Assembly (NCBI RefSeq): GCF_040436345.1
Contig: NC_133223.1
Span: forward strand, 20,282,613 to 20,346,612
Source of the DNA: Pagrus major
Taxonomy: Eukaryota > Chordata > Actinopteri > Spariformes > Sparidae
DNA length: 64,000 nucleotides
Reading direction: 5' to 3'
The position numbers and the translations under genes were made by a program. The notes beneath the pieces are model-generated. The model was not told the DNA's origin and did no database searches. It worked only from the letters and a program-made list of their open reading frames with translations. Positions within the stretch are counted from its first letter, which is position 1. The number at the start of each line of letters is the position of its first letter. Positions 45,101 through 57,945 of this stretch are shown here, piece by piece.

Positions 45101-47735
45101 CAAAGGAAGACAGGTAGGAAGGCAGGTACAGCAGTGTAAAGAGCGGGGAGGATAGGGTGGATGGTATCGAGACCGCGGTTTGTGTCCTGTGTGAAACCAA
45201 ATGTAAAAGGTGAGTTATTCGAACTTAGTAAAATAGTTAACTTACTTCACGTGTTGGCGCTGCTGTCACAAACACAGCATCAGCAACATGGCTACCGCTA
45301 GCAGCTTGGCTTGAGTCCAAAGCAAAAAACAACTATATGAATCCCAATTTGACCTGGTAACCCTGATGTCAGCGCTTTATAAAGGCAGAGTAAAACACAA
45401 GAGTTTTATTAATAAGTAAGCAGGTTTTGTTACTTACTGTTTAGTAGAAAGAATACCGGTTTGAACTGTCTCAAGTCCCAGTGGAAAGGATAAACACATA
45501 TCAGCAAGGGACCAGACTTTGACACAACACCGGGGCGCTCCATCAAGCGAATGCTCCATCAGTCTTCTCTTTAGCAGTGTAGAGTTTCCACAGTCGTTCG
45601 ACCTTGGATTTGGCAGGAAAAATCGAGCCTTGTAGGAAATTATAGGGGACCAATCTATGCTGATGGTGTCATTTTTCTTCAGCCATTACACTGTGCTATC
45701 AGAAGTTGCTCCAGCAGAAGTAGAAGCAAAAAAGTTGTCCATTGCCACTTTAAGTGACGTACGTAACATATGTTCGAACGTAACTTAATTTACATAAGTA
45801 ACTTTCTTTTGTCAACCCTAACCACATTTTTTTCCTAAACCTAACCAACAAGCAAGATGAAGACAAAGGTCCAGTACATGCTTCAATGGTTATTTTGTTT
45901 TGGGAATGGTGATATATGTCATTTTGTGAGTCACTGGATATCGGCCTATTAGGTATGACAAACTCAACATTTTTAATTTCACATATTTATTTGTCTTATT
46001 TGGAGACAAAGCTGAAAACAGAAAACTGAGAGGTAAATGTTAATGGATTCATTATTTAACATGCTAATAAGAGATTTACACATCAAACTGAAATTGAAGT
46101 TGTCCTGAATCCAAGAAGATGAACCGTGCGCCACCAATGTCTAAAACCTTGATCTAAAACCAGACCAGAGTGCTTCACACTGCGTCCTGAAACATGATGC
46201 CCTTCCTGTTTAATCAACAGACAGGGCAGGAGACTCAGAGAGGAACATTTCAGCCTCTCAGCAGGACTTCTGCTGTTATTGTCAATAGATCTGCAGCGTG
46301 GTGAAATTCGATGCAAGCTTTTCCCCAGTTTATTCCCACACTCCATTACCCAATTTAATTTCCCATTGTCTTTAGCTGGATGTCTCTTTGATTTATGCTC
46401 CATCCTTCTCCACCATGGATCATTACAGATGTTGCAATAAACTTCCCAGCATACAGCTGGCTTTCATCGGCTCTCTCACTCATGGATTGTATGACTAGCG
46501 TGTGTTTTTTGTGTTGTGCCACTGACATTTTGGGCAATACTACGTACGTTACTACTAAAAACTCCAGCTCTCCAGGTGTTTATTTTCTTTTATTCCTCTG
46601 ACAACTAAAGCTGTTTTAAAGGCACACTAATGAGAGAGAACTAGTCAGATAGTCCGTAAATGAGGAGAGATTTTCAGAGTCTCTGGGCTCTCATACCTTA
46701 CATTTCAGCCTGTTATCTTGACATCTGCACAGTATGTGTGAGTGTGTGTGTGTGTGTGTGTCACTGTACATTGAATATGAATACATTAAGCTCGGCAGTA
46801 GCACAGATCACAGCCTTTACTTTGCTGCATTTCATGCGACTAAACATTTGCATTCCTTATTTTTCCTATGATTATATTGTCTTAGCCAAGTTAATTGCTG
46901 AGATCTGCATCTGCCACATCCACAAAGTTTGACACATGAGATGATCAAACAGCTTGTAAACAAGCCAACACTTGTAGCCAGATTATCAGATTATCTATTT
47001 GGAAGTAAAACTGAGAGTGAGCAGACACATAAAGTCGGTAATAATCCCTCATTGCATGGGAAAACTGTGTCAGTGCACGAGTACCGTAAGTACAGTAGAT
47101 CAAGGTTAAACCAGGAGGTCAGTCTGTGAGCAGAGGTGGATTTTGATGAGCAGTTTGGGTAATAATTTCCCTGTTCGCCTGCGCTTCTTCCTCTCCAACA
47201 ACCGTGTCTCCTAGGAATTACTTCTAATTTGCAACAGCAAATATGTTTTCTAATAAACGTAATGCCTCCCGGATTGAGTTTTTATATCAGCATAATGAGG
47301 AAATATATGTGCAGAGTTGCAGAATGATGATATTGATAATAGCTACAAAATCTATATCTGCACTGACAGCATATTTAATTTCTTTCCCCCAGAATATCTG
47401 CCTGAAGCAAAACAATGTATCCATCTAAAACAACTAAATCGTGTTTTAATCATATGATTTGTCTATTGGTTAAGGTTAGGGAAACATTGTGGTCCTGGTT
47501 AAATATTTTTAAAAAGTCATCAGGATGTTTAACATTTAATTGCAACCACAATATTTCCCTATCTAATCTGAACCACAGCAAGTCACTGCTGTGAAAGGCC
47601 TTACTTGCGTATCCTATCAAAACATAGCACCTCCAAAACACAATCCAGACGGTTTGTTTCCTTCAAAATGTATTAACAAACTAGCTGTATATAAATGTGA
47701 TTTCACGTAGTTAGTTGCTTTCAAATAGGTTTGGT
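42140..47735. other. Intergenic sequence, mostly unannotatable
   Basis: A short (GT)n run lies at about 46735-46760. About 45010-45320 and 45480-45850 look repeat-derived (TTAAAGGCCAACTGTGAAAG; CCTAACCAACAAGCAAGATG) but lack clear ends. No gene is recognised, including no Vps8-like exon. Confidence 0.4.
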
Positions 47736-47990
47736 TAAAGAAATTATATGTAACATTTCTGCTTTAAAATGTCTAAAAACAACTTGACCTTTATTGTATA
47801 TTTTCATTAAATTGTGTACTTGGAAATGTTTCCAAACAATGTTCCAACCCAGAAAAATCTGTAGGTTTGCTCAAGATAATGGTCAGTTTCTTTGGTCGCC
47901 TATCGCTATAATTTCCAGGAGAGAGTGAGAAAGGAAAAACAGAAACGTTACGTGAATAACACTAAAACATCTCATTCGCCTCTCACTGAA
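47736..47990. mobile_element. MITE fragment with a TTAA-AGAAATTATATG end
   Basis: The left end GTTAAAGAAATTATATGTAAC is followed by ATTTCTGCTTTAAAATGTCT and TAAAAACAACTTGACC, which I recognise as a fish repeat. Only one end is preserved. Confidence 0.45.
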
Positions 47991-49673
47991 ATCAGCACTC
48001 ACCAGAGACTCCAGTTCTCTTGTCTTGTTCCCCTCTTTCTCTGTTACATTAAAAAAAAATAAAAAATTTATACATTTGTATACAACGTTTGAACTTCAAA
48101 CAAAACTCCAGATTCTGCCACCAGTCTTTCAGTATTTGGGATCTTCTTGAAGAAGTGATACCGATATACCCATAATCCTGGTTTAAACACACTGAGCACT
48201 GTCACAGCCACACTTTGCATGCTGTAGACTGACTAATTCATCTCTTGGGGAGTTGTAAATTGGCATGTCATTATAGCTTAGGTGTCAGGACAGGAGCTCC
48301 TCTCTCTTGCTATAGGGGATCCAGGTCTTAAGGCTACATAGAAGGCAAACTGAGCTCTCCTTGGGCAGAGGAATGACATGTTACATTTTTTTTCCACAGA
48401 AGCTCTCTTAAGTTGCAGGTGACTAATCTCCACTTGACAAGCAGTCAGGTTTTATTTTTTTATTTTTTCAAAACTGACACTTTGAAGGCCTCGGCTCATT
48501 CCCTTGACTTTTTCTCCTGCAGTGTTCAGATGTTGCTGATTCATCCCGTCTCCTGCAGAGAAAATAACTACACGATGCTCGTACTTTAAAATCAGGGCTC
48601 TTCCCTGAAGGAACATAGACTCTGAGTCATGGCTTAGTCAAAGTCTTTGAAGGATATCATTAGCTGCTACTGCAAAATGTCAGGTGAATATTGACATGGT
48701 GAGAAAAAGACAGGGGAAGTAATTTGCCAATGTTGTGCGCCGTGATGAGGCTGTGTAAATACTAATTAAGAGTATGCGGTGCTGTGTGTTGTTGCAAAAT
48801 AATCAGATTTACAAGTGACACATTTAATTTTCCGTCATTCAGCAGGAGTCATTTGAGATGCACAAAAGTCATGCACTCAAGCTTTACCCCACTAACCTCT
48901 TCACCTCACACCTTCGCTTCATTACATAACCAAACAGTGCACACGCAGGGCGAACGCTTTAGGGGCGAAAGAGGAAGGGTTGCAGGGAAGATCAAAAGAA
49001 TTTAGATTAACTGGCATCAGAACTGAAGGCACAGAGGAACAGCAGGTCCCACACGCCCCAGCCCCCTCAGCTGGCTTTGTTCCTGCATCTTCTTTGCAAC
49101 AATTCAAAAGCAGCTTGCACAAATTAGACCCATGGGAAGAGAGAACAGACCAACGCACGGCAAACTACTGTCACTCAGGAAGCCTTCTGTTGAGGAGAGA
49201 GAGGAAGGGGACACTGGATACGCAACGTGCCCAAGTAGACGAATTGGCCACGAGGGACCAGATGTTCCTCTACAATGTAGCCTCTTCTCATTAATACACG
49301 CTCTTGGCATTGCACTGCAGCATACACTGTATTTATACCTGCACCCCCATTCTTTATTATTTATTAATGTCAAGGCACAGTGGCTTATCTAATGTGGAGC
49401 ACAGGAAGCATTTACTGGTGTGTAGAATACTGCCCCACAAAGCCAAAGCGCAGTAACTACAATATTGGTCAAAATTGAGTTATTATGACTGAATTTTAAC
49501 TTTTAAACGTCTGTTCTGTCTTGTGACAACATTTCCAAGTTCAATCTTGAACTATTTTAGAATGAAAGCGATGTAAAAATGGCAGTAACTACAGAAGCCA
49601 ACCAAAGTAAGTGTAGTTGCAGCATTGACTTGGTTTTTCAGAGCTTACACTGCAGTTCTGTGACAGTTGTCTA
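47991..49673. other. Intergenic sequence, nothing identified
   Basis: No repeat family or exon is recognised. A short T/A-rich low-complexity patch lies at about 48045-48070. Confidence 0.4.
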
Positions 49674-49677
49674 TTAA

Positions 49678-50209
49678 AGGAGACATATTATACTCATTTT
49701 CAGGTTTGTAATTTCATTGTGGGTTACTACCAGAACAGGTTTACATGCTTCAGTGCTCAAAAAACACATCAGTTTTCTTATACTGTCCAGTGCTGCAGCT
49801 CTGTATTCCCCCTCTGTCTGAAACACTCCTAGCTCCTGTCTCTTTAAGGCCCCTACTCCTGAATACTCAGTCTGCTCTGATTGGTCAGCTCACACACGCC
49901 TGACTCAGGACCACTAACAACAGCAGAGCAGCTGTGCTGAATCAAATCTTATGTTCAAAGCTAGCCACTAAGCATAAATTATGCAAATGTGTGACACGGT
50001 GAAGTAGCGTGATGTCACAAAGTCACGGAATTAAAGGTGGGACTACTGACGAGGCGTTTCAGGATCAGTGTTTTTTGTGGGAGAGAGGAGCTTCTGTTGG
50101 TGCGGACTTTGACCTTTTTAACTTTGAAGACCTTTTACATCCACAAGAACCTTTAAAACACTGAAAGAAAGGAAAACAAAAATGAGCATAACAGAATAAT
50201 ATGTCTCCT
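49678..50209. mobile_element. Intact 532-bp MITE flanked by TTAA
   Basis: TTAA occurs on both sides (49674-49677 and 50210-50213). The left end AGGAGACATATTATACTCAT and the reverse complement of the right end (AGGAGACATATTATTCTGTT) share 14 bp exactly and more loosely beyond. No open frame of note. The TTAA duplication resembles piggyBac-type insertion. Confidence 0.85.
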
Positions 50210-50213
50210 TTAA

Positions 50214-51900
50214 GACGGGGACTAGAGTATATTATATGAGAGCAAATACATCTAAAAATAGGTTTGTGAATTTTCTTAATTACTCATCTATTGTTGTTCA
50301 ACATTGCTATCACTAGCTACCATTAACATTGCTAATGCTAGCTAACATTATCATTGATTACATTAGCAAGCTACCATTAGGGCAGTACAGTATGCTGGAC
50401 ACATACTTTAGAAATCAGCCATATTTATGTTTTTTTCCACGAAAAATTGCCAACTACCCATCAGGAAACAAAAAACCACAAGAGATGAGAGCTCTGTGTT
50501 ATTTTTAAAAAATGATGTGTCTACATAAAAATGTTATCAAGGACATAACTGCTTGGCTACCCATAACCAAATTTGGTTGGACAGCCATTTTATCTCAGTT
50601 TCCTAGTTTCCGTAGTAACTGCTTTTAGTCTTTGTACGACACAATCGAATCATTTTCTTCTCCTTGCATCCGTTAAAAGAAAAAATCTCTCTCAGTGTCA
50701 CACTTTGCACATGCACACCTGTGTACAGATGGTGACAAGAGGCGACAAAAAAAAAGAGACAGGAAGAAAGAGAGACAGACAGACAGAGAGAGAAACATGT
50801 CTCGCCATGGGAGGAAGTTGGCAGCTCCCTCTACTTTCTGTAGATTGCAGGTGTTGTGTTTCACGATCGTGATCGAGTTAGGAATGCCACACATCAGTGC
50901 GGGCTGGCAGGAAGAGCTGGCAGGTGTCGTCTATGGAGAGATGAGCTGGCAAGCACGAGGTGTCATATGTGGAGTGAATTGGAAAAACAGAACAAACCCT
51001 TATTCTGTCAAAGCCAGCGTTGTGATATTCATCATGGTTTAGATGTACTGAACTTCTGCACCCAAAATCTACTGCAAGCTGCACAGAGCACCAGAGGACT
51101 GTGTGTTTAAGTGTGTACTTCTGTATGTGCAGTGTAGCGCATCGGCATGTCACTGCTGAAATTGGATTTTCCACACTTATTAGTTACACATTGTATTTTA
51201 TCCAATAGAGGGAATTAAACATGCTTAATACTTGCGCAATAGTGCTTAACATTATGGACCTGAAAGTAGATGAATCATAAACATTAAAAAAGGGACAAAA
51301 AGGGTTTTAAACGATTTAGTAGACGACATTTTTCTGAACAATAAGGTGCAAATGAAAAGCAGTTTGCAGGACAGCAGACGTAGATAAAAGTAATTAGTGT
51401 CTAGTAGATATTTTGCATTTCAACAATACAGAAGGCAAATTAAACACCACTTAAGAAACATACATTTACACAGCAATGAACTTATTATTTTGCTTTTTTT
51501 GACAGAAGCAGTATTTCAAAAGATGTTAAGAGGGAACATGTGTCTTTTCTTTCTTTTCACTGCCACTGTCAAGGTTGGCGTAGAGTTTGTAATGGCAGCC
51601 AATTACAGCGGCTTTTCATCCAGGAGGCAGCATCAAACGGTTCAACTGTCAGCCTTTTGTTGCTGGAGGCAGACAGGCAGACCAGCCTGGGGAGAGACTG
51701 ATGCACACTGCAGCACTTTCTTCTTCTCCAAATGCCCATCTCTATGTGATCGACGGCCTTCAGAGTCATCAGTTAAACTCAGCAGCTATAGCGAGCTGTT
51801 AGAGGTGAAAGAAGTGAGGGCACAGCACTAAATATTACTTTCAATGTGGCAAACCAGCTCCATCTTCATCATCGGAGCAAAAGTGAGCATGTGCTGCATT
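50214..51900. other. Intergenic sequence, nothing coding identified
   Basis: A short degenerate run of GCTAGCTAACATT/GCTACCATTA motifs lies at about 50305-50380. A GACAGACAGACAGAG patch lies at about 50775. A 144-codon frame at 51397-51831 matches no family I know. Confidence 0.4.
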
Positions 51901-51907
51901 CGACCTG

Positions 51908-53185
51908 AGTGTTTGTTGATTTGGGAGTCCTTTCTTTACTTTACACTCTTAGGGACCGTGTCCACATGGCGTTGTTTTCGGGCAGAAAGGCTATGCGTCA
52001 GGAGAGCTGAGATGAAGCGTTCGTGTGCTGAGAGAAAAAAAACACTGCACGTGTGTCCTGTCTCTATGACAACAATATCTTGACGACCGCTGCTGTATGA
52101 TCGACACTGCCCATTTACGGTTTATTATCTGTTTATCCAATCCATAGGAGACAAAAATATGGTTAATGACTCAGACTCAGACGAGTTATCGCCTAGGCCA
52201 GGAAAAAGAAAAAGAGCGACGGTGACATCACCAGCGCCTCTCTGAAAAGGCAGAGCGCTTGGAAAGTAAAAGAATAAAAGGGTGCTGCGCCTTTTCTCTG
52301 GACGCCGCCTGCTGCCGCTCGCTCCTCATTGCTAACAAATGGAAAAAAAAGACGGTGCCGCTCAGAAAAAAGACGCTATGTTGACAAAGGCCCTTATGCT
52401 CCCCTACACCAGTGTGAAAGAACAGCTAACGTTAGCTTTGAAATGGGCCTCCATCTCTAAGATAACATTTTTTCAATCTCACCTCGAGAGTTCTTTCACG
52501 CTAACATCAACAAACTATCGGCACTCACCAAAACGCAGTCCAAAGTCCAGGATCGCTGCAAAGAATGTGGAATATATTGTCATACTGTCGTTTTAGTTGG
52601 CTAATGTTAGCTTGCTTCCTAACACGGACAAATTGATAGACAGCTAATGTAGCAAAATACTGTCATGAGTGGATGGCATCAGCTAATAGATCCAGACTCT
52701 CGGGGCAGATTAGCTAGTTTGCTGTTTGAAAAAAAAAATTACTTTGTCGGCTAACATTACGAGAAAACCAACGCCAGTTCCATGCAGCATGGTGGTAGTC
52801 TGGGTCTTTTGATGTGGGGTTGTACGAGGAGTGTATTATGATTGTAGTTAATTTTCTAGTATTCAGTGATACTTTCATTGTTTTGGACGATGCCCAGCAG
52901 ATCATCGGTGCCTGATGCTGATGGAAATAAATAAATATTTCTGAGTTTGTATTATCACCTCATTAATATTGTAAATATTAAAATTCTGCGTTTGAATTTC
53001 TTCTCTAAAACAACTTAGTGCCACTTCAAAGGCTGTTTTGATAACATTTGTATGTAGACATATCTTTTTTTAAAATAATAATACATCTACAGAGCTGGTA
53101 GAAAGGTGCAGAATGAGTCCGAGCGCTGCCTTAAAACTGAACAGGCTCTAGTGTTTGTTGATTCGAGAGGTCCTTACTTTACCCT
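51908..53185. repeat. Pair of direct repeats about 1.24 kb apart bracketing repeat-like sequence
   Basis: AGTGTTTGTTGATTTGGGAG at 51908 and AGTGTTTGTTGATTCGAGAG at 53150, each followed by TCCTTnCTTTAC, are about 80% identical over about 37 bp. Between them lie GGACCGTGTCCACATGGCGT (51953), a short Asp/Ser-rich frame at about 52145-52245 and scattered GCTAACGTTAGC-like motifs. Possibly an old composite insertion. Confidence 0.35.
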
Positions 53186-53314
53186 ACCTGTTTGTCAGTC
53201 TGCTGTATCACCCTGTTGCCACCCGAGGGACTTTCCCGAGCACTGTCGCTGGCCTCCTCCTGGGATCTCACAGATATAACAGATGCAGCATTGGAGCAAT
53301 GGAAAAGCCCTCAG

Positions 53315-53316
<2 letters not shown>

Positions 53317-53348
<32 letters not shown>
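53317..53348. repeat. (CA)n microsatellite
   Basis: 32 bp, 16 CA units, running into an ATACATACACA tail. Confidence 0.9.
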
Positions 53349-53352
<4 letters not shown>

Positions 53353-56300
53353 TACACAATGCATGCATGTACGCAGACAGCACAGACGTAAAGGCAGCGA
53401 GGGACAAACGGCTCCTGCCTGGGAGGGGGAGTATATTTAGAGTCTTGCGTAATGTGCTTTTAACACAACACAGAATGGATGAATTTTTAATGCCAGGCAT
53501 GAGCGAGGGGGGGGGAAATGAATAAAGTTAAGTATTTAATCTGTGCTGCTGCTTAGGGGGGGAGACAGAGATCTGAGAGCAGCCCATAAACGTCAGGCGT
53601 GGCGCATGGCATAGCCACCGATGTACCAGCTATGGATGAATGGGTCTGCAAGAGAGGAAATGGAAAGCAGGGAGGGGAGAGCAAGTGAGGGAGGAATACT
53701 GGAAGATGTGTAAGGCAAGAGAGTGAGGAGGAGAGAGTTTGCATGAATGAGCGAGCAGGAATAACTATGTCAACGCTGTGCTGGGTAACCCGGGGGAAAC
53801 ACAGAAGTGCACAGTACCACAGTTTCTCTGGCAAGCCCTACACTCTGATACGAATGTTTACAATGCAAAGACATGTGCAGACACGTCTACCACACTGTTT
53901 GGCCGGGAGGAATACGTCTCAGCATAATGAAATTTAAGAATTCAGTAGCTGATAAATCTACATTTCCTCAGCTATTTTATTCTTTGGATATAAACCCATT
54001 TAAACTGTAGAGAAAGCTGTGGCGAAATAAGAGAAATCTGCATCAGATATTTCACAGCAGTGCATAAGAAACGCCTGCAGATAGTGGTGTTGGTTACCTT
54101 CTCCAAGATTACAAATAGGCAACAGGATGAGATACTGAAGATGACATTCTTGTGATTGTTAGTCATACGCTAAAGGGCAACGATAAGATGGTGTGCAAAT
54201 GCAGTTCACTCCTCCACTGGGAGAAGGTCTCACATACGGCGTGCAAAATAATTAAAATTAGATTTATTGCCTTTTGGATTTTATGTTCATATTTAGTTGT
54301 TTTCATTCCCAAGAGAGTTTCCAAAGCCACCGTTTTATTCAAAGCACAAGTGATATTCAGAAAACATAAGCCCAGGGCGCACAACCGTTTGATTAGCCGC
54401 TAACATTTACAGAATATGACACGCGAGCACAGTCCTGCTCGTTTGTTTTTCAAATACAGGGATGCTTTTGATGTCTCCCGTTGTTGGCTGACAGAAGATT
54501 TTCTCAAAGAAGATTTCTTTCATTAGCTTTAAAAGTATAAGAATGTGGAGCAGATTACATGTATTAAACATTTTGTGTTGCCAGTTTGTAGGCCTGAACA
54601 GGGATTCAGAAAATGAGACCTTTCCCGACTATCTTGGTTGCCTATAACAGCCTGTGGACTCATTTCTATGTACTGTAAGGGGTTTCTGGTAAAATCTAAA
54701 GGATGACAGTGTGAAAGAATATACCAACAAAGTAATCAAGTCTAATCTGCCTGTCGGTTATGATGATTTTCTGTCCAGTAGCCTACAGCAGTTGGTGCAA
54801 GGTTAATTTCTGAAATAGGACAGAGAAAACAGATAATACCTTCAGCATTTTTGGTTAATGAAATAACTTAATGAAAATACTGATGTAATAAACCTCAGCC
54901 TTAAAAGGTCACAGTAACATTTTATGTAGACAAACCATCTTTCAAATACATCGGAGCTTGTCGAAAGATGCAAAATATCTCTTTTTCTTAAACACATTAT
55001 TATGATTGTGAAAGATAGCTGAGTTTTACACTATGCACCCAGCAAAAATGTACTGGCCTTAATTTAGCTAGCTGGTGTTAGGGACATTAACGTTAGCTAG
55101 CATTAGCAATGTTGGGTCGTGCAAGAAACTGGCAACCTTTTGAGGGGCAGATGATTCGAACAACAGCTGTGGTTTGACATGAAAGCAATGCTAGGGGCTG
55201 AATGTTATCAATAACATCTTTAATGTCCTTTACCTGCAAATAACCTTCCAAAGATACTTGTGCAAGAAGCTCAAGGTATGACGCATGCAAGCACTTTATC
55301 AGGGTTAGCTACATGAGTGGATGACTCACTGACATACAGATCATATCATGAAACTTGTGCCAGGACCAAAATAAACAACATTTTGTGTGCAAGTTAGAAA
55401 GTTTCCCCTGCCGTTGGCTAGAAAAAAAGAGGAAGTAAAGCACACATGAAATGTCTTGAGATGTTTTAGAAACATCTGCCTTAAAAACAGCTGGATAGGT
55501 CAATCGCAGTGGGAGCTTCATTGCCCAAGGTGTGACTCACTCCATTGTTTTCCTCTCAGCCTTTGCTGCCCTCCTCACCACAATAACACTTGAGAGAACA
55601 AGACGGCAGAAAACATACCACAAAGGATGTCTGACCTTTCCGATGTTTGCCTAAAAATGTTATGACAGCCACTGAAATTCATGAGAAGTAGCTTCTACAG
55701 TCGCTCTGAGCCAAGTGTTGAGTGCTGACGGCAGCCGGAAATGACAGATGGGGCGATCAGGAGCTGGCTATCTATCTTCTCGCATGGCTTTACTGTACGT
55801 GGGAATCTTTTGGGGCAGAGGATAGAAAAACAATCAGGATCACTGATCAGCAGATGTATAGGCTCAATCCTGCCCGTATGTTCAAATCCCCCACAAGAGG
55901 AACTGCGGTGACATGACAGTGAGTGATAGTCAGATTGCATCACTTGTGGGTGACGAGGAAATAACCTCAGCTCAGGCAGCCGCAATGAAAGGGGAGAGGT
56001 CAAATAAGGGGGTTCATGTTGAATAGCAGATATCCAGATGACTCAGACAGCACTAGTTAACCTCCGTTCACCTCTTTTTTTACTCTCTGTCAGTAAAGCA
56101 GGATTTCTCTCTCAATAACAGTATTTATCTGCAACTAAAAACATTCTTTTAAAATGCTTTGGTGTGGGAAAATAATGGTGTTCATCCATTGATCATATCT
56201 TCATATCAAATCACACAGATTGATGCTTAGCACTTTGTCTTAATGAGCATTTCATTCAACACTGAACTGTGTTAACAACAAACTGATATAAATCTCTTTC

Positions 56301-57262
56301 TCGAGTTCACCCCCAAATCAAACATACATATTTTCCTCTCACCTGAAGTGCTGTTTATCCATCAAGTTTGTTTTGGATGTTAGTTGCAGACTTTTGGAGA
56401 TGTCGGTCTTGCACGTACTCATAGACGAGAGGCTTGCCCTTGTGACAGAGTGGGGTGTAAACATTAATGGCTTCCTCCTCTAACTGTCTAGCCAGCCTGC
56501 AACTGTTTTCTATGACTGACTATAATCGGGAGGTGGTCCGTGTGGATCTTCAGAACTGCCGTACCAGAATCCAGGGTTTCAGTCTGTTGTTTAGGCAACA
56601 GATGCATTTTGGCTGCGATTACTGAAAGATATTCTTCTAATTGTTTGTCATGGTCCTGTCATTTTAGTTTTATTGTGTGTTTTGTGGTGTATTTTGAACC
56701 TTTTTCCAGGGTTTTGTTTCCCTCCTTTTTTCTTCACCAGCCTGATTTTCCCTCCACACCTGTCTTGTATTCGTTTAATAAGCCCAGCCATGTTACCTGA
56801 GTTCTTCCCTATCTGCTTTCCCTTCACACCTGCTCTTCATCTCCCTCATTAGCCCTTTCCTGTTTCCAGTGTTTTTTCCGTTCAGTACCCTCACCTGTGG
56901 TTCTCCACCTGTCCCTCATCCCCTTGTTTATTTAGTTTGTATTTCAGTCCAGTCTTTTGTTCAGCTTAGTTTCTGTTAGCCTGCTGCTGCCTAGTTTCCG
57001 TTATATTGTTTCCCTGATGTTCCCTCGTGTTTGCCTGTTGTATTGCTCTTATCAGGATTCAAACCTCATCCATTGCACTTCCTGTCTGCTGTCTCATCCT
57101 TTTGGGTCCACCTTCGCTGCTCCAGTGTGACAATGTTATCTTTATGATTCATACTTGAACGCAACTTGTGCTGAATGTCAAGAAAGAATCGACGATTCAT
57201 GTACAGATTACATTTCGTCAGTGTTTCACAAACTGCTGAGACCACTGATGTATGAGGTAGAT
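53349..57262. other. Intergenic sequence, nothing identified
   Basis: A poly-G run occurs at about 53508-53515. No exon, transposon end or conserved protein segment is recognised. Confidence 0.4.
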
Positions 57263-57945
57263 ACTTATTATCATTTTCTTTATCAATCAATCTGTTGATA
57301 ATCGTTTTGCATAACTGCTTAATTGTGTAGACTATGAAATTATAGAAAATAGTGATAAGGAGCCCACGATGCCTTTTCAATTATTTCTGTCTTTTGTGGC
57401 CAGTTAAGATATTAAAGGAACAATATGCAAAAAAAAATTAAATAAAATACTCAAAACAAGTAATGGACCGCATATTGCTAGAGTAACTGCTAACTGCTGC
57501 TAATAGTAGCTGTGATTAGCAAGTTAGCTCGCTTAGCTGTGCAGCTAGTGGTCTGAACTGGAAGTTGAGAAAACCAGGGAAGTGTTGGTGTTTACACCGC
57601 CAGCCAAGGTGCTTTGGCCCGGGACAGGCCAGGGTTAGCTGGTTAGCATGCTAACTTCAGAAGATATCTCTGCAACACAATGCACAGGCTTCATAAAGTC
57701 AAAACAGTTTTTTTTTATCATATTCTGTTGATCATTTTAGGTCATTTTTGTAATGTTTTCAGCCAAAATTCTTACATACTGCGCCTTTAAATATAAAGTG
57801 ATTTTATACATAGAAATGCACAAAATAGTCCTCACACGTGAGTCGCTGCAAACAGAAAATATTGAGCTTTGATACATGATTTAAATGATAATCAATTATC
57901 AAGACTGTTGGATTAATTTCATGTTGATTGACTATTATAGCCCTT
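57263..57945. mobile_element. Transposon remnant (GGGCTGCAACTAAT family) split by a nested MITE
   Basis: The left part (about 57263-57405) has ATCAATCAATCTGTTGATAATCG and TAATTGTGTAGACTATGAAA. The right part (about 57880-57945) has GATAATCAATTATCAAGACTG, then GATTGACTATTATAGCCC. The TTAA-flanked element at 57416-57786 separates them. Confidence 0.55.
57416..57786. mobile_element. TTAA-flanked MITE, 371 bp, nested
   Basis: TTAA occurs at 57412-57415 and 57787-57790. The left end AGGAACAATATGCAAAA and the reverse complement of the right end (AGGCGCAGTATGTAAGAATT) match imperfectly. The internal segment AGCTGGTTAGCATGCTAAC, ending near GATATCTCTGCAAC, reappears in reverse orientation at about 59750-59790. 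Confidence 0.7.

Noticed and set aside
51397..51831. 144-codon plus-strand frame in the intergenic region
   Set aside because: Mixed composition with no motif or conservation evidence; length is within chance expectation for a 64-kb window.
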